64,000 nucleotides of DNA from JBQTKD01 sp052386455 (GCA_052386455.1 JBQTKD010000035.1:1-64000); one strand, 5' to 3'. Counted from the stretch's first letter, positions 49,192 to 58,908 are shown. The notes: generated by a model from the letters alone, not told the origin. Made by a program: numbers and translations.

Positions 49192-49647
49192 ATGAGCCTG
49201 ACCGACGAGTTCGCCTGGGAGCTGTTGCAGGTCGCGCTGGAGGAAGCGCGCACCGGTCTGGCCGAGGGCGGGTGCCCGATCGGTGCCGCGCTGTTCACGG
49301 CCGACGGCGAACTGCTGGGCCGCGGTCGCAACCGGCGGGTGCAGCACGGCGACCCGTCCGTGCACGGCGAGACCGACGCCTTCCGCAACGCCGGCCGCCA
49401 ACGCAGCTACCGCCACACGATCATGGTGACGACGCTCGCGCCCTGCTGGTACTGCAGCGGGCTCGTCAGGCAGTTCAACATTCCCGCGGTGGTGATCGGC
49501 GAGTCCCGGACGTTCCCCGGCGCCGTGGCGTGGCTCAACGACGCCGGCGTGCAGACGATCGACCTCGATTCGCCCGAGTGCGCGGCCCTCATGGCCACGT
49601 TCATCGCGGCGAAGCCGGAGATCTGGCTCGAGGACATCGGCGAGTAG
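49192..49647 (+). CDS. Nucleoside/cytosine deaminase family protein
   Basis: The 151-residue protein has the zinc deaminase motifs HGETDA (H-x-E) and APCWYCSG (P-C-x2-C), with GGCPIGAALFTADGELLGRGRNRR upstream. The layout is close to yeast-type cytosine deaminase, including the C-terminal WLEDIGE. It probably deaminates cytosine or a related base; guanine or creatinine-type substrates are not excluded. Confidence 0.88.
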   Translation: MSLTDEFAWELLQVALEEARTGLAEGGCPIGAALFTADGELLGRGRNRRVQHGDPSVHGETDAFRNAGRQRSYRHTIMVTTLAPCWYCSGLVRQFNIPAVVIGESRTFPGAVAWLNDAGVQTIDLDSPECAALMATFIAAKPEIWLEDIGE

Positions 49648-49730
49648 GCGCCGACCGTTCAACCGCGCGTCGGGCGCGGGCTTCGGGGGGCGTTTACGCG
49701 GATTCAACACGCTGGTGAAACGCTTCCCAC

Positions 49731-52235
49731 ATGACGGACTCGCTGCCGACCTCCGACACCGCCCCTTCGACCGAGCCGCGGGGTAGCAGTCGCACCGGAG
49801 CCGACGTCGATTCGCTGCAACGGGGGATCGTCGACCATCTGCGCTACTCGGTTGGCCGGCCCGCCGCCGCACTCAAGCCGGAGCACTACTACCGGGCGCT
49901 GGCGCTGGCTGTCCGCGACCGCATGCAGGACAACCGGACGGCGTCCACCCAAACCTCGGTGGACCTCAACCGCAAGGTCACCTGCTACCTGTCGGCCGAG
50001 TTCCTGATGGGCCCGCAGCTCGGCGTCAACCTGCTGAATCTCGGGCTCGAGGCCAACGCCCGAGCGGCGCTGCTGGCCCTGGGTCAGGACTTCGACGAGG
50101 TGCTGGCCTGCGAGCAGGAACCGGGCCTGGGCAACGGCGGTCTCGGCCGGCTCGCGGCGTGCTACCTGGATTCCCTCGCGACTCTCGAGCGCCCGGCCAT
50201 CGGGTACGGCATCCGGTACGAGTTCGGCATCTTCCAGCAGGAGATCCGCGACGGCTGGCAGGTCGAGAAGACCGACAACTGGCTCGCGAACGGCAACCCG
50301 TGGGAGATCGCCAAGCCGGATGTGAGCTTCCTCGTGAACTGGGGCGGCCACAGCGAGAAGTTCCTCGACGGCGCCGGCCACGTCCGGTCCCGCTGGGTGC
50401 CGGGCCGGGTGATGAAGGGCGTCGCCTACGACACCCCGATCCAGGGCTACGGCGTCCGGACCTGCAACGTGCTGACGCTGTGGAGCGCCCGCGCCGTCGA
50501 CACCTTCGCGCTCGACGCGTTCCACACCGGCGACTACTGGGGCGCGGTCAAGGACGAGATCAACTCCGAGACCGTCACCAAGGTCCTCTACCCCAACGAC
50601 GAGGCCGAGGACGGGAAGCGGCTTCGCCTGTTGCAGCAGTACTTCTTCGTGTCCTGCTCGCTGCAGCACATCCTGCACATCATGAGCTACCTGACGGACA
50701 GTTCGGTCCGCGACCTGCCCGACCGCGTCGCCATCCAGCTCAACGACACCCACCCGTCGATCGGCGTCGCCGAACTGATGCGCCTGCTCGTCGACGAGCA
50801 CCGGATGGACTGGGACGAGGCCTGGGAGATCACGGTCGCGACCTTCGGGTACACCAACCACACGCTGCTGCCCGAGGCGTTGGAGACGTGGCCGCTGAAG
50901 ATGTTCGGCGACTGCCTGCCGCGCCACCTCGAGATCGTCTACGAGATCAACGAACGCTTCCTCGACGAGGTTCGCGAGCGCTTCCCCGACGACTCCGACC
51001 GCGTGCGTCGAATGTCCCTGATCGGCGAAGAGGGCGGGAAGTCGGTGCGGATGGCGCACCTGGCCACCGTCGGCAGCCACGCCATCAACGGCGTCGCCGC
51101 CCTGCACTCCGATCTGCTCAAGGCCAACACCCTCCACGACTTCTACGAGCTCTGGCCGGAGCGGTTCTCGAACAAGACCAACGGCGTGACCCCGCGTCGG
51201 TTCGTCGCCCTGGCCAACCCGGGGCTGCGCGGCCTGCTCGATCGCACCGTGGGGGAGGGCTGGCTCAACGATCTGAGCAAGCTGCGCGGGCTGGAGAAGC
51301 ACGCCGACGACCCGGCGTTTCAGGAGGAGTGGCGCGCGGTCAAGCGGGCGAACAAGGTTCGTCTCGCGGACTACGTGCACACCACCACGGGTCTGGAACT
51401 CAACGCGGACTGGCTCTTCGACGTCCAGGTCAAGCGGATCCACGAGTACAAGCGCCAGCACCTCAACGTGCTGCACATCGTGGCGCTGTACCACCGGCTC
51501 AAGCAGAACCCCGGGCTGAGCATCCCGCCGCGGGTGTTCGTCTTCGGTGGCAAGGCCGCGCCGGGCTACTTCATGGCCAAGCGGATCATCAAGCTCATTA
51601 CCGCGGTCGGCGAGGTCGTGAACAACGACCCGGACGTGAACCGCTTCCTCAAGGTCGTGTTCATCCCGAACTTCAACGTGCAGACGGCCGAGGTGATCTA
51701 CCCGGCCGCGGACCTCTCCGAGCAGATCTCCACCGCCGGCAAGGAGGCGTCGGGTACCGGGAACATGAAGTTCATGATGAACGGCGCGCTGACCATCGGC
51801 ACGCTGGACGGCGCGAACGTCGAGATGCGCGAGGAGTGTGGCCCGGAGAACTTCTTCCTGTTCGGCCTGACCGTGGACGACGTCGAGAAGATCAAGCGCG
51901 ACGGCTACGTCCCGGGCGACTGGGTGTGGGGCAACGCCGAACTCACCGCAGTCCTGGAGTTGCTCGCCGACGGCACGTTCGGGCGCGGGGACACCGAGGT
52001 GTTTCGGCCCCTGGTGGACAACCTCCGCTTCTCCGACCCGTTCCTCGTCGTCGCGGACTACCAGTACTACGTCGACTGTCAGGACCAGGTCAGCCGCGTC
52101 TGGCAGGACAGGGCGCGGTGGACCCGCATGTCCGTCCTGAACACCGCACGCAGCGGCAAGTTCTCCTCCGACCGGGCGATCGAGGAGTACTGCGACGAGA
52201 TCTGGAACGTCGGGCGGACGACCGTCAACGACTGA
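49731..52235 (+). CDS. glgP: Glycogen phosphorylase
   Basis: The 834-residue enzyme has YLSAEFLMGPQLGVNLLNLGL, EPGLGNGGLGRLAACYLDSLATL, the GVTPRRF segment and the pyridoxal-phosphate site EASGTGNMKFMMNGALTIGTLDGANVE with Lys680. It releases glucose 1-phosphate from glycogen. Length and motifs match the classic (non-actinobacterial-short) GT35 group. A 17-bp tandem duplication covers its stop codon. Confidence 0.95.
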   Translation: MTDSLPTSDTAPSTEPRGSSRTGADVDSLQRGIVDHLRYSVGRPAAALKPEHYYRALALAVRDRMQDNRTASTQTSVDLNRKVTCYLSAEFLMGPQLGVNLLNLGLEANARAALLALGQDFDEVLACEQEPGLGNGGLGRLAACYLDSLATLERPAIGYGIRYEFGIFQQEIRDGWQVEKTDNWLANGNPWEIAKPDVSFLVNWGGHSEKFLDGAGHVRSRWVPGRVMKGVAYDTPIQGYGVRTCNVLTLWSARAVDTFALDAFHTGDYWGAVKDEINSETVTKVLYPNDEAEDGKRLRLLQQYFFVSCSLQHILHIMSYLTDSSVRDLPDRVAIQLNDTHPSIGVAELMRLLVDEHRMDWDEAWEITVATFGYTNHTLLPEALETWPLKMFGDCLPRHLEIVYEINERFLDEVRERFPDDSDRVRRMSLIGEEGGKSVRMAHLATVGSHAINGVAALHSDLLKANTLHDFYELWPERFSNKTNGVTPRRFVALANPGLRGLLDRTVGEGWLNDLSKLRGLEKHADDPAFQEEWRAVKRANKVRLADYVHTTTGLELNADWLFDVQVKRIHEYKRQHLNVLHIVALYHRLKQNPGLSIPPRVFVFGGKAAPGYFMAKRIIKLITAVGEVVNNDPDVNRFLKVVFIPNFNVQTAEVIYPAADLSEQISTAGKEASGTGNMKFMMNGALTIGTLDGANVEMREECGPENFFLFGLTVDDVEKIKRDGYVPGDWVWGNAELTAVLELLADGTFGRGDTEVFRPLVDNLRFSDPFLVVADYQYYVDCQDQVSRVWQDRARWTRMSVLNTARSGKFSSDRAIEEYCDEIWNVGRTTVND

Positions 52236-52254
52236 GCACCGTCAACGACTGAGC
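52221..52254. repeat. 17-bp tandem duplication across convergent stop codons
   Basis: ACCGTCAACGACTGAGC occurs twice head to tail. The first copy holds the glgP stop (52233-52235), and the second copy holds the stop of the convergent acetoacetyl-CoA synthetase gene (52242-52244). Confidence 0.9.
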
Positions 52255-54200
52255 CGGGACGCCGCGAAGGCGGCGTACCAGCGCAGCGCATCGGGGTCGT
52301 CGACGCTGGAGATGTTCGCGGCCTTCTCCAGCGGGGTGCCGCGCAGCAGCTTCTTGATGGGCACCTCGAGCCGCTTGCCGCTCAAGGTGTGCGGCACGGC
52401 GGGGGCCTCGAGGATCTCGTCGGGAACGTGACGGGGCGTCAGGCGCGTCCGCAGCGTGGAGACGATCTTCGCCTTCAGGTCGTCGTCGACCGCGACGCCC
52501 TCGGCCGGGACGACGAACAGGCCGAGCCAGTAGGCGTCGTCGGGTAGGTCGATGCCGATGACGAGGGTCTCGACGATCTCGGGCATGGTCTCGAGCACGT
52601 CGTAGAAGTCGCTGCTGCCCAGGCGCACGCCCTGGCGGTTCAGCGTCGAGTCCGAGCGGCCGTGCACGGACACGGAGCCGTCGGAGTGGAACGTCACCCA
52701 GTCGCCGTGGCGCCAGACGCCGGGCCAGGTGTCGAAGTACGACTCGATGTACCGGACGGCGTCCGGGTCGTTCCACAGGTAGATCGGCATCGACGGCATC
52801 GGCTGCACGATCACCAGGTCGCCGACCTCGTCGACGACCTCCTTGCCGTCCTCGTCCCACGCCTTGCAGTCCACGCCGGCGACCTTGCCGCTGATCCGGC
52901 CGACCTGGACCGGCGCGTACTCGTTCGCGCCGACGAAGGACCCGGAGATGTCGGTGCCGCCGCTGGTGGAGTCGATTCGGACGTCGGACCCGACGTGCTC
53001 CATCACCCAGTGGTACCCGGCCGACGGCAGCGCCGACCCGGAGACCGAAAGGTGGCGCAGGTTGGAAAGGTCGTAGTGCTCCTTCGGCGAGAAGCCGGTG
53101 TTCGCGATCGCGGTGACGACCGCGGCGCCGAGCAGCATCGCGTGCGCGCCGGTGCGGGCGGCGACCTCCCAGATCGAGCCGACGGGGAAGTTCGGCGCAC
53201 CTTCGTAGAGGACCATGCTCACGCCGCGGGTGAGCACGTCCATCTGGATGTTCCAGAGCGCCCAGCCCGTCGAGGTGAAGGTGAAGATGCGCTCGCCCTC
53301 GCGCAGCCCCGCGTAGAGCCCGGCCCACTCGTAGGCCTGCAGCGCGATCCCGCCGTGGCCGTGTACGAGGCCCTTCGGCAGGCCGGTGGTGCCGGAGGTG
53401 AACATGACCCACAGCGGGTGGGAGAACTCGACCTGCTCGTACTCGAGCGGCGCGTCCTCGCTCACGAGGTCGGCCCACGGCACCGAGTTCTCCGGGTGCT
53501 CGCGGTCGCCGAACGTGTAGGGCACGTGGACGAAGTGGCGGACGGTCGGCATGTTCGCCCGCAGCTGCGCGACGACGTCGCAGCGGTCGATGTCCTTGCC
53601 GTTCCAGTGGTAGCCGTCGGCGGCGATCAGGACGGCGGGTTCGAGCTGCGCGAGGCGCCCGATGGTGCCCTCGGCGCCGAAGTCCGGCGAGCAGCAGGCC
53701 CACACCGCACCGACGGCGGCCGCGGCGAGCGACGCGATCACCGCGTGCTCGGTGTTCGGCAGGTAGGCGCCGACGCGGTCGCCCGGCTGAACGCCGGCTC
53801 GGCGCAGCCAGCCCGCGGCAGCCGCGACGGAGCGGCGCAGCTCGCCCCAGGTGATCTCGCGGGACGGGTTCCCGCCCTCCTGGATGCAGATCAGCGCGAC
53901 CGCGTCGTCCGCGCCGTTGCGCAGGGCACACTCCGCCCAGTTCAGCCGGGCGCCGGTGAACCAGCGGGTGTGCGGCATGGGGTCCGCGGTGCGGATCTGG
54001 TCCCACGGGGCAGAGAACGGGACCTCGAAGTATTCGACGATCGAGACCCAGAAGCGGTCGACGTCCTCGACCGACCAGGCGTGCAGGGCGTCGTGGTCGG
54101 CGAAGGGCCGGCCCTCGCGCGCCTCGAGCCAGTTCATGTACTCGCGCAGTGCGGAGCCTTCGATGCGGGCGGACGACGGTGTCCAGATGGTCTCGGTCAT
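52242..54200 (-). CDS. aacS: Acetoacetyl-CoA synthetase
   Basis: The 652-residue adenylate-forming ligase has the P-loop VMFTSGTTGLPKGLVHGHGG, the STSGGTDISGSF motif typical of acetoacetate-CoA ligases, GVWRHGDWV and the C-terminal SGKRLEVPIKKLLRG lysine region. The N-terminal FWVSIVEYFEV and ARLNWAECAL segments are family-specific. It activates acetoacetate for lipid metabolism. The ATG at 54200 starts the conserved domain, although the frame is open far beyond. Confidence 0.92.
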   Translation of the reverse strand: MTETIWTPSSARIEGSALREYMNWLEAREGRPFADHDALHAWSVEDVDRFWVSIVEYFEVPFSAPWDQIRTADPMPHTRWFTGARLNWAECALRNGADDAVALICIQEGGNPSREITWGELRRSVAAAAGWLRRAGVQPGDRVGAYLPNTEHAVIASLAAAAVGAVWACCSPDFGAEGTIGRLAQLEPAVLIAADGYHWNGKDIDRCDVVAQLRANMPTVRHFVHVPYTFGDREHPENSVPWADLVSEDAPLEYEQVEFSHPLWVMFTSGTTGLPKGLVHGHGGIALQAYEWAGLYAGLREGERIFTFTSTGWALWNIQMDVLTRGVSMVLYEGAPNFPVGSIWEVAARTGAHAMLLGAAVVTAIANTGFSPKEHYDLSNLRHLSVSGSALPSAGYHWVMEHVGSDVRIDSTSGGTDISGSFVGANEYAPVQVGRISGKVAGVDCKAWDEDGKEVVDEVGDLVIVQPMPSMPIYLWNDPDAVRYIESYFDTWPGVWRHGDWVTFHSDGSVSVHGRSDSTLNRQGVRLGSSDFYDVLETMPEIVETLVIGIDLPDDAYWLGLFVVPAEGVAVDDDLKAKIVSTLRTRLTPRHVPDEILEAPAVPHTLSGKRLEVPIKKLLRGTPLEKAANISSVDDPDALRWYAAFAASRLSR

Positions 54201-54374
54201 GCGTGCAACATGCCAGACGGCGTCCTGGGCGCGGAACGGCCGTGAGCGGTTAACCGGAATTTTATGGTGCTGTCGGAGAATCACGCGTGACCCGGAACAC
54301 CCCTTCTCGGGGCGGCACGGCATGATGCATTCAGAGCCACGTCCCGACGAGTACGCCTCGAGGAGGCCGCAGCA

Positions 54375-55361
54375 ATGAAGCTCGCTCTCTACCTTCCGAA
54401 CTTCCGCGACAAGGTGACCGTTCAGGAGCTCGAAGACCTCACGCAACTGGCAGAGGACCTCGATTTCGACTCCGTGTGGACCTTGGACCGCATCGTCGTG
54501 CCCGAGTCCTCCGACCGCGTGGAGTTGCGGGAGGCGTTCGGCAAGATGGACCTGCCCAAGGCGCTGCCGGTTATCTCCCGCGGCGAGTGGTTCCAGGGCA
54601 TGACCCTCATTCCGTGGCTGGCCGCCAAGACCACCAAGGTCCGGATCGGCATGAGCATCATCGACACGCCCTACCGGGCGCCGGGCGTCCTCGCCGCCGA
54701 GTTGGCCACCCAGGACCACCTGTGCAACGGCCGGCTCAACGTCGGCGTCGGCGCCGGCTGGATGCCCGAGGAGTTCGAGGCGGCCAGCGTCGGGCACCTC
54801 TACGACCGCCGGCACGCGCACGTGCGCGAGACCATCGAGATCATGCAGGGCATCTGGACCAACGACCTGTTCGAGTATCACGGCGAGTTCGCGGACTTCG
54901 AGCGCTGCGGTTTCGGCCACAAGCCCGTCCAGAAGCCGCACCCGCCGATCTACTTCAGCGGCCTGAAGAGCCCGACGATCTCGGCCAAGCGCGTCTCGCA
55001 GTACGGCCTGCACGGCTGGATCGGCATTCAGGACCAGCCCGACGAGATCGTGGCGTGGCGCACGGCGATCGAGCAGGAGATGGACAAGCTTGGCAAGACG
55101 CTGCCCGACACCTTCGAGATGTGCAGCATGATCTGGTTCTGCATCACCGACACCGAGGTGGACCAGGCCCCGGTCGGCAAGGGGTCGAACATCCTGGTGG
55201 GCACCGCCGGCCAGATCACCGACAAGCTCAAGGCCTACCAGGAGGCGGGCATGCACATGCCGCTTATCTGGCCGCCGTTCCGCGACGTCCCGACCTCCAA
55301 GACAATGGACGACCTCAAGCGTCTGGCCGAGGAGATCATGCCCAAGGTCAACGCGGGCTAG
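54375..55361 (+). CDS. LLM-class (luciferase-like) F420-dependent oxidoreductase
   Basis: The 328-residue TIM-barrel protein begins MKLALYLPNFRDKVTVQELEDLTQLAEDLDFDSVWTLDRI and continues with TTKVRIGMSIIDTPYRAPGVLAAELATQDHLCNGRLNVGVGAGWMPEEFEA, the signature of TIGR03619-like F420-dependent enzymes. The substrate is unknown. An AGGAGG lies 8 nt before the ATG. A long inverted repeat follows its stop. Confidence 0.88.
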   Translation: MKLALYLPNFRDKVTVQELEDLTQLAEDLDFDSVWTLDRIVVPESSDRVELREAFGKMDLPKALPVISRGEWFQGMTLIPWLAAKTTKVRIGMSIIDTPYRAPGVLAAELATQDHLCNGRLNVGVGAGWMPEEFEAASVGHLYDRRHAHVRETIEIMQGIWTNDLFEYHGEFADFERCGFGHKPVQKPHPPIYFSGLKSPTISAKRVSQYGLHGWIGIQDQPDEIVAWRTAIEQEMDKLGKTLPDTFEMCSMIWFCITDTEVDQAPVGKGSNILVGTAGQITDKLKAYQEAGMHMPLIWPPFRDVPTSKTMDDLKRLAEEIMPKVNAG

Positions 55362-55406
55362 CAGAGCTCGTCCGAACGGCCTCGGCTTCGGCCGGGGCCC
55401 TTCGTG

Positions 55407-55470
55407 CATCTTCCGTACCGTTTCGCGCCCTACCGGGGCCTGGGAAGGGCGCGAAACGGTACCGAAGATG
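55407..55470. terminator. Long bidirectional terminator hairpin
   Basis: Two 25-bp arms (55407-55431 and 55446-55470) are complementary at 24 of 25 positions around a 14-nt loop. They lie between a rightward and a leftward gene and end 5 bp from the stop of the latter, which suits termination in both directions. Confidence 0.8.
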
Positions 55471-55474
55471 GGTC

Positions 55475-56236
55475 TCACGATGCGGACCCGGCGAGTCTGC
55501 GCTTGGCGTAGGCCATGTCGATGGCCATCGCCGGGCCCTCCTCGGCGTGCTGGCGGTTGCCGGCTCGCCAGGTGGCCCAGCACATGACGATGGTCCAGGC
55601 GGTGTAGTCCACGACGGGGATCCACCACGGGAACAGCCCGTCCCAGGCGAAGGGGCCGGTCTTCGCGTAGGTGGTGAACATGGCCATCGGGAAGCCGAAC
55701 GCGAAGTAGAGGTTCGCGTAGCCGACCCAGCGCGGGAAGACGGGGTCGGCGCTCTTGTCCTCGAGGATGCAGCAGCCGATCGCGAGGCACCCGACCGTCG
55801 CGAACACGAACGGCATGAGGAACCAGAGGAACGCCATGTCGTGGAAGGCCTGCGTGATCTCGGGGTTCCGCTCGGGCCGGTACGCCGCGACCGTCCAGGT
55901 GATCGCCTGCACGCAGAAGAGGAACGAGCTGCAGACGCCGGCGCCGAGCTGGAGGTAGGTCCAAACCGGGCTGCGGCCGCTCTCGATGCGGCGCAGCTGC
56001 GATGAGATCGCGGCGAACCACATCATCGACCAGCCGGCGGCGATCAGGTTCATCATCGAGAAGAACCGGATCCGGTTGTGCTTCTCCTGGTACATCTCGA
56101 CGACCTGTGCCGAGGTCATGTTCGGCGAGGGCACCGGCAGCCAGCCGGCGACGATCATCCCGGCAAACATGAACAGCAGCGTGATCACGCCGCTCCACGC
56201 ACAGACCCCGCGCCAGAACCTGCTCACGTCGACCAC
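55475..56236 (-). CDS. Seven-helix membrane protein of unknown function
   Basis: The 253-residue protein has about seven transmembrane segments (GVITLLFMFAGMIVAGWLPV, FSMMNLIAAGWSMMWFAAIS, LGAGVCSSFLFCVQAITWTV, FLWFLMPFVFATVGCLAIGCC, YANLYFAFGFPMAMFTTYA, WTIVMCWATWRAG) and a SPNMTSAQVVEMYQEKHNRIR loop. Relatives occur near steroid- and lipid-oxidation genes in actinomycetes as far as I recall, but no function is known. It starts at a GTG, divergent from a TetR gene across a palindromic operator. Confidence 0.75.
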   Translation of the reverse strand: MVDVSRFWRGVCAWSGVITLLFMFAGMIVAGWLPVPSPNMTSAQVVEMYQEKHNRIRFFSMMNLIAAGWSMMWFAAISSQLRRIESGRSPVWTYLQLGAGVCSSFLFCVQAITWTVAAYRPERNPEITQAFHDMAFLWFLMPFVFATVGCLAIGCCILEDKSADPVFPRWVGYANLYFAFGFPMAMFTTYAKTGPFAWDGLFPWWIPVVDYTAWTIVMCWATWRAGNRQHAEEGPAMAIDMAYAKRRLAGSAS

Positions 56237-56241
56237 CTTGA

Positions 56242-56278
56242 GTCGGACACTATGTCTGAGTCAGACAGTACGTCCGAC
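56242..56278. promoter_or_regulatory. TetR operator between divergent genes
   Basis: A perfect 15-bp palindrome TGTCTGAGTCAGACA (56253-56267) is flanked by a second dyad GTCGGAC (56242) and GTCCGAC (56272). It lies between the membrane protein start at 56236 and the TetR ATG at 56288, the usual place for a TetR autoregulatory site. Confidence 0.7.
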
Positions 56279-56287
56279 TCGAGTACG

Positions 56288-56905
56288 ATGTCCAGCGTGA
56301 CCAGCGCCCAGGCCGAGTCCGGCCGCCGCCGCCGCGAGGCCTCCCGCACGGAGATCCTCGCCGCGACGCGGCGCCTGCTGGTCGAGCACGAAAGCGTCGC
56401 CGGGCTGAGCGTGGACCGGATCGCCGCCGAAGCCGGGGTGTCCCGAGCGACCTTCTACGTCTGCTTTCCCGACAAGGTCGCCGTCGTCGGCGAGCTGGCG
56501 CACGAGGCGCTCTCCTGGCGCGAGCAGATCCACGCCGAGGTCCTGGCCGATCCACATCTGACCCGCACCCGGCTCGACGAGCTCATGCGCGCGATCGTGC
56601 GCCATTGGTACGACGACCGCGCGATCCTCGCCGCCATCGTGGAGCTTGCCGAACACGACCCGGCCTTCCGTGAGCCGTGGCGCGCGGCGATGGCCGAGAC
56701 CGCCGAGCAGGCCGCGGAGCAGTTCCGGCGCCGGTGGCGCCGCAGCCGCGACCGCCTCGACGATCCCGAGGCGGTCGCGTCCGTCTTCACCTGGATGCTC
56801 GAGCGTGCGTGCCACCAGCTCGTCGTCGACGAGGCCGGCGCGGAGACCGTCGCCCTGGCCATGTCCGAGATCCTCTGGCGGACCCTGTCGTATCGAGCGC
56901 CCTGA
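56288..56905 (+). CDS. TetR-family regulator
   Basis: The 205-residue protein has the TetR helix-turn-helix (SRTEILAATRRLLVEHESVAGLSVDRIAAEAGVSRATFYVCFPDKVAVVGEL) and a helical ligand domain with conserved LERACHQLVVDEAGAETVALAMSEILWRTLS, as in EthR/KstR-like groups. The ATG at 56288 is chosen because the in-frame ATG at 56252 lies inside the operator palindrome. It probably controls the divergent membrane protein gene and its own. Confidence 0.88.
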   Translation: MSSVTSAQAESGRRRREASRTEILAATRRLLVEHESVAGLSVDRIAAEAGVSRATFYVCFPDKVAVVGELAHEALSWREQIHAEVLADPHLTRTRLDELMRAIVRHWYDDRAILAAIVELAEHDPAFREPWRAAMAETAEQAAEQFRRRWRRSRDRLDDPEAVASVFTWMLERACHQLVVDEAGAETVALAMSEILWRTLSYRAP

Positions 56906-56999
56906 CCGAACGCTGCGCGGTGGAAAGAGAACTCCTAAGACGGCTACGGCGCAGAGGTCGCCGCAGCCGGTGCGGTTCTACCGCTGGACCGTCACCGCG

Positions 57000-57824
57000 C
57001 TACTTGACGCAGAAGCCGGCGTCGACCGGCAGCGTGATGCCGGTGACGTAGCGGGCCTCGTCGGAGACCAGCCAGGCGATGGCGTTGCTGATGTCGATCG
57101 CCTCGATCACGGGCACGGGCATGAGGTTTGCCAGCGCCGCCCCGATCTCCGGGTTGGCCTCGACCATCGCCATGATGGCCTCGTTCATGATCATCGGGGT
57201 GTCGACGCCCGTCGGGTGGACGGTGTTGACCCGGATGTTGTGCGGGGCAAGCCAGTTGGCGCACGTGCGCATGATGCCGACGACGCCGTGCTTGGCGGCG
57301 CAGTAGCCGGTGAGGGCGCCGCTGCCGTTGCCGCCGCGGCCGGTGAGGCCCTGCGTGGAACTGGTGATGACGATCGAGCCGCCGCGGCCCTGCTCGATCA
57401 TGATCGGCGCAACCGCGCTGATGGTGTTCCAAACCCCGACGAGGTTGATGTCGATGACGTCGCGGAACTGCTGGTCGGAGTCTGCGTCGTCCGCGACGGC
57501 GTTGCCGAGGATGCCTGCGTTGGGCAGCACGATGTCGATCCCGCCGAGTTCGGCGACACCCTGCTCGACGGCGGCGCGTACGGCCGCCGGGTCCCGCACG
57601 TCCACGATGGAACTGACGATGCGTCGGTCCAACGCCTCCACCGCGCCCACGGTCTCCTTCAGGTCCTCGGCGTTGCCCATCGGGTAGGGGACCGACGGCA
57701 GGTCGCGGCAGATGTCGACGGCGACGATGTCGGCGCCCTCCTCCGCGAGACGCAGCGCGTGGCTGCGGCCCTGCCCGCGCGCTGCACCCGTGATGAAGGC
57801 GACCTTGCCGTCGAGCTTGCCCAT
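57000..57824 (-). CDS. Mycofactocin-type SDR family oxidoreductase
   Basis: The 274-residue short-chain dehydrogenase has TGAARGQGRSHALRLAEEGADIVAVD (extended cofactor loop of the mycofactocin-coupled group), NAGILGN, the catalytic Ser in VITSSTQG and YCAAKHG, and a YVTGITLPVDAGF ending. It probably oxidises an alcohol using a tightly bound NAD and mycofactocin. It is downstream of the LLM-class gene by 113 bp on the same strand. Confidence 0.9.
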   Translation of the reverse strand: MGKLDGKVAFITGAARGQGRSHALRLAEEGADIVAVDICRDLPSVPYPMGNAEDLKETVGAVEALDRRIVSSIVDVRDPAAVRAAVEQGVAELGGIDIVLPNAGILGNAVADDADSDQQFRDVIDINLVGVWNTISAVAPIMIEQGRGGSIVITSSTQGLTGRGGNGSGALTGYCAAKHGVVGIMRTCANWLAPHNIRVNTVHPTGVDTPMIMNEAIMAMVEANPEIGAALANLMPVPVIEAIDISNAIAWLVSDEARYVTGITLPVDAGFCVK

Positions 57825-57937
57825 GGGGGGTTCCTCGTTTCTGGTTGGGAGGCGCAGGGCTGGGAGTCCAGGAGGGTGCTCTCGCGGACGGTTGGGCCGA
57901 GGAGAAGCACTACCGATCCGCAGACGTGTGGGGGACG

Positions 57938-58900
57938 TCAGGCGATGCCGGCCATCCCCGCGAAGGCGACGAGTTCCCGCTCGATGTCCGGGCCGGAGGG
58001 CTGGTACATGACCTCGGTGGCGCCGCCCTTTTCCAGCTCCGCAAGGTGATCGCGGAGTTCGTCGGCCGTGCCGGTGAAGGTCGTGGAGCGGATCAGCTCG
58101 GGAGTGAGGGCGATCCGTTCCTGGGCGCTGGCGGAGACGAGGTGCTGGGTCCAGATCGCCTCGGCACGCTCCTCTTCCGGCAGGGCTTCGATGGCCGCGC
58201 GGTACGCGGCGCCGTTGGGGAGCCCGTCCACTGCGTCCCCGGCTCCGGCGTAGGTGATGTGGTACGCCGCGCCGGCGCCCGCGCCGGCCGCCGCGAGCAG
58301 GTAGACCTCGTCGATCGGCCCGTCGGGCAGGACGGTGCCGTGCAGCAGCACCGCGTTCCAGGCCTGGCCCTCCTTCGGGGCGCCGAAGGAGATGACGCCG
58401 TCCGCGACGCGGCTCGCGATCTCGAGGCCCTTGGGCCCTTCGGCCGACAGCAAGATCGGTACGTCGGCGGTCGCCCCGACGACGCCGTCCGGGTGCAGCA
58501 GGCGGTGCGGCGTGCCGTTGTACTCGACCGTCTCGCCGCGCAGCAGTCCGCGCAGCGCGACGGTATAGGTCTCGAGGTCCTTCCAGAGGCCCGGCTTCCC
58601 GCCGTGCATGATCTGCGCGCGCCCCGGCCCGAGCCCGACGTAGACGCGGCCCGGCGCCTGCCCGGCCAGTGTCGCGACCGCAGCCGCCGTCGTCATCAGG
58701 TGCCGGTAGTCGGGGATGATCACCGCCGTTCCGAGCCCGATGCGGCTCGTCCGGTCCGCGGCTCGCGCCAGGGTCATCCAGATGTCGGCGAAGATCGCGG
58801 GCGCGTCGTAGCACCAGGCCCGGCGGTACCCGAGCTCTTCGGCGCGCACGATGTGGTCGGGGGTCTGCAGGCTCGACGGGAAGCCGACGGAGATGTCCAT
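57938..58900 (-). CDS. LLM-class F420-dependent oxidoreductase
   Basis: The 320-residue TIM-barrel protein begins MDISVGFPSSLQTPDHIVRAEELGYRRAWCYD and has TSRIGLGTAVIIPDYRHLMTTAAAVATLAGQAPGRVYVGLGPG, typical of F420-dependent luciferase-like enzymes. It starts 8 bp downstream of the DUF385 stop on the same strand, so the two probably share a transcript and the F420 cofactor pool. Confidence 0.85.
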   Translation of the reverse strand: MDISVGFPSSLQTPDHIVRAEELGYRRAWCYDAPAIFADIWMTLARAADRTSRIGLGTAVIIPDYRHLMTTAAAVATLAGQAPGRVYVGLGPGRAQIMHGGKPGLWKDLETYTVALRGLLRGETVEYNGTPHRLLHPDGVVGATADVPILLSAEGPKGLEIASRVADGVISFGAPKEGQAWNAVLLHGTVLPDGPIDEVYLLAAAGAGAGAAYHITYAGAGDAVDGLPNGAAYRAAIEALPEEERAEAIWTQHLVSASAQERIALTPELIRSTTFTGTADELRDHLAELEKGGATEVMYQPSGPDIERELVAFAGMAGIA

Positions 58901-58908
58901 GCGGCCTA

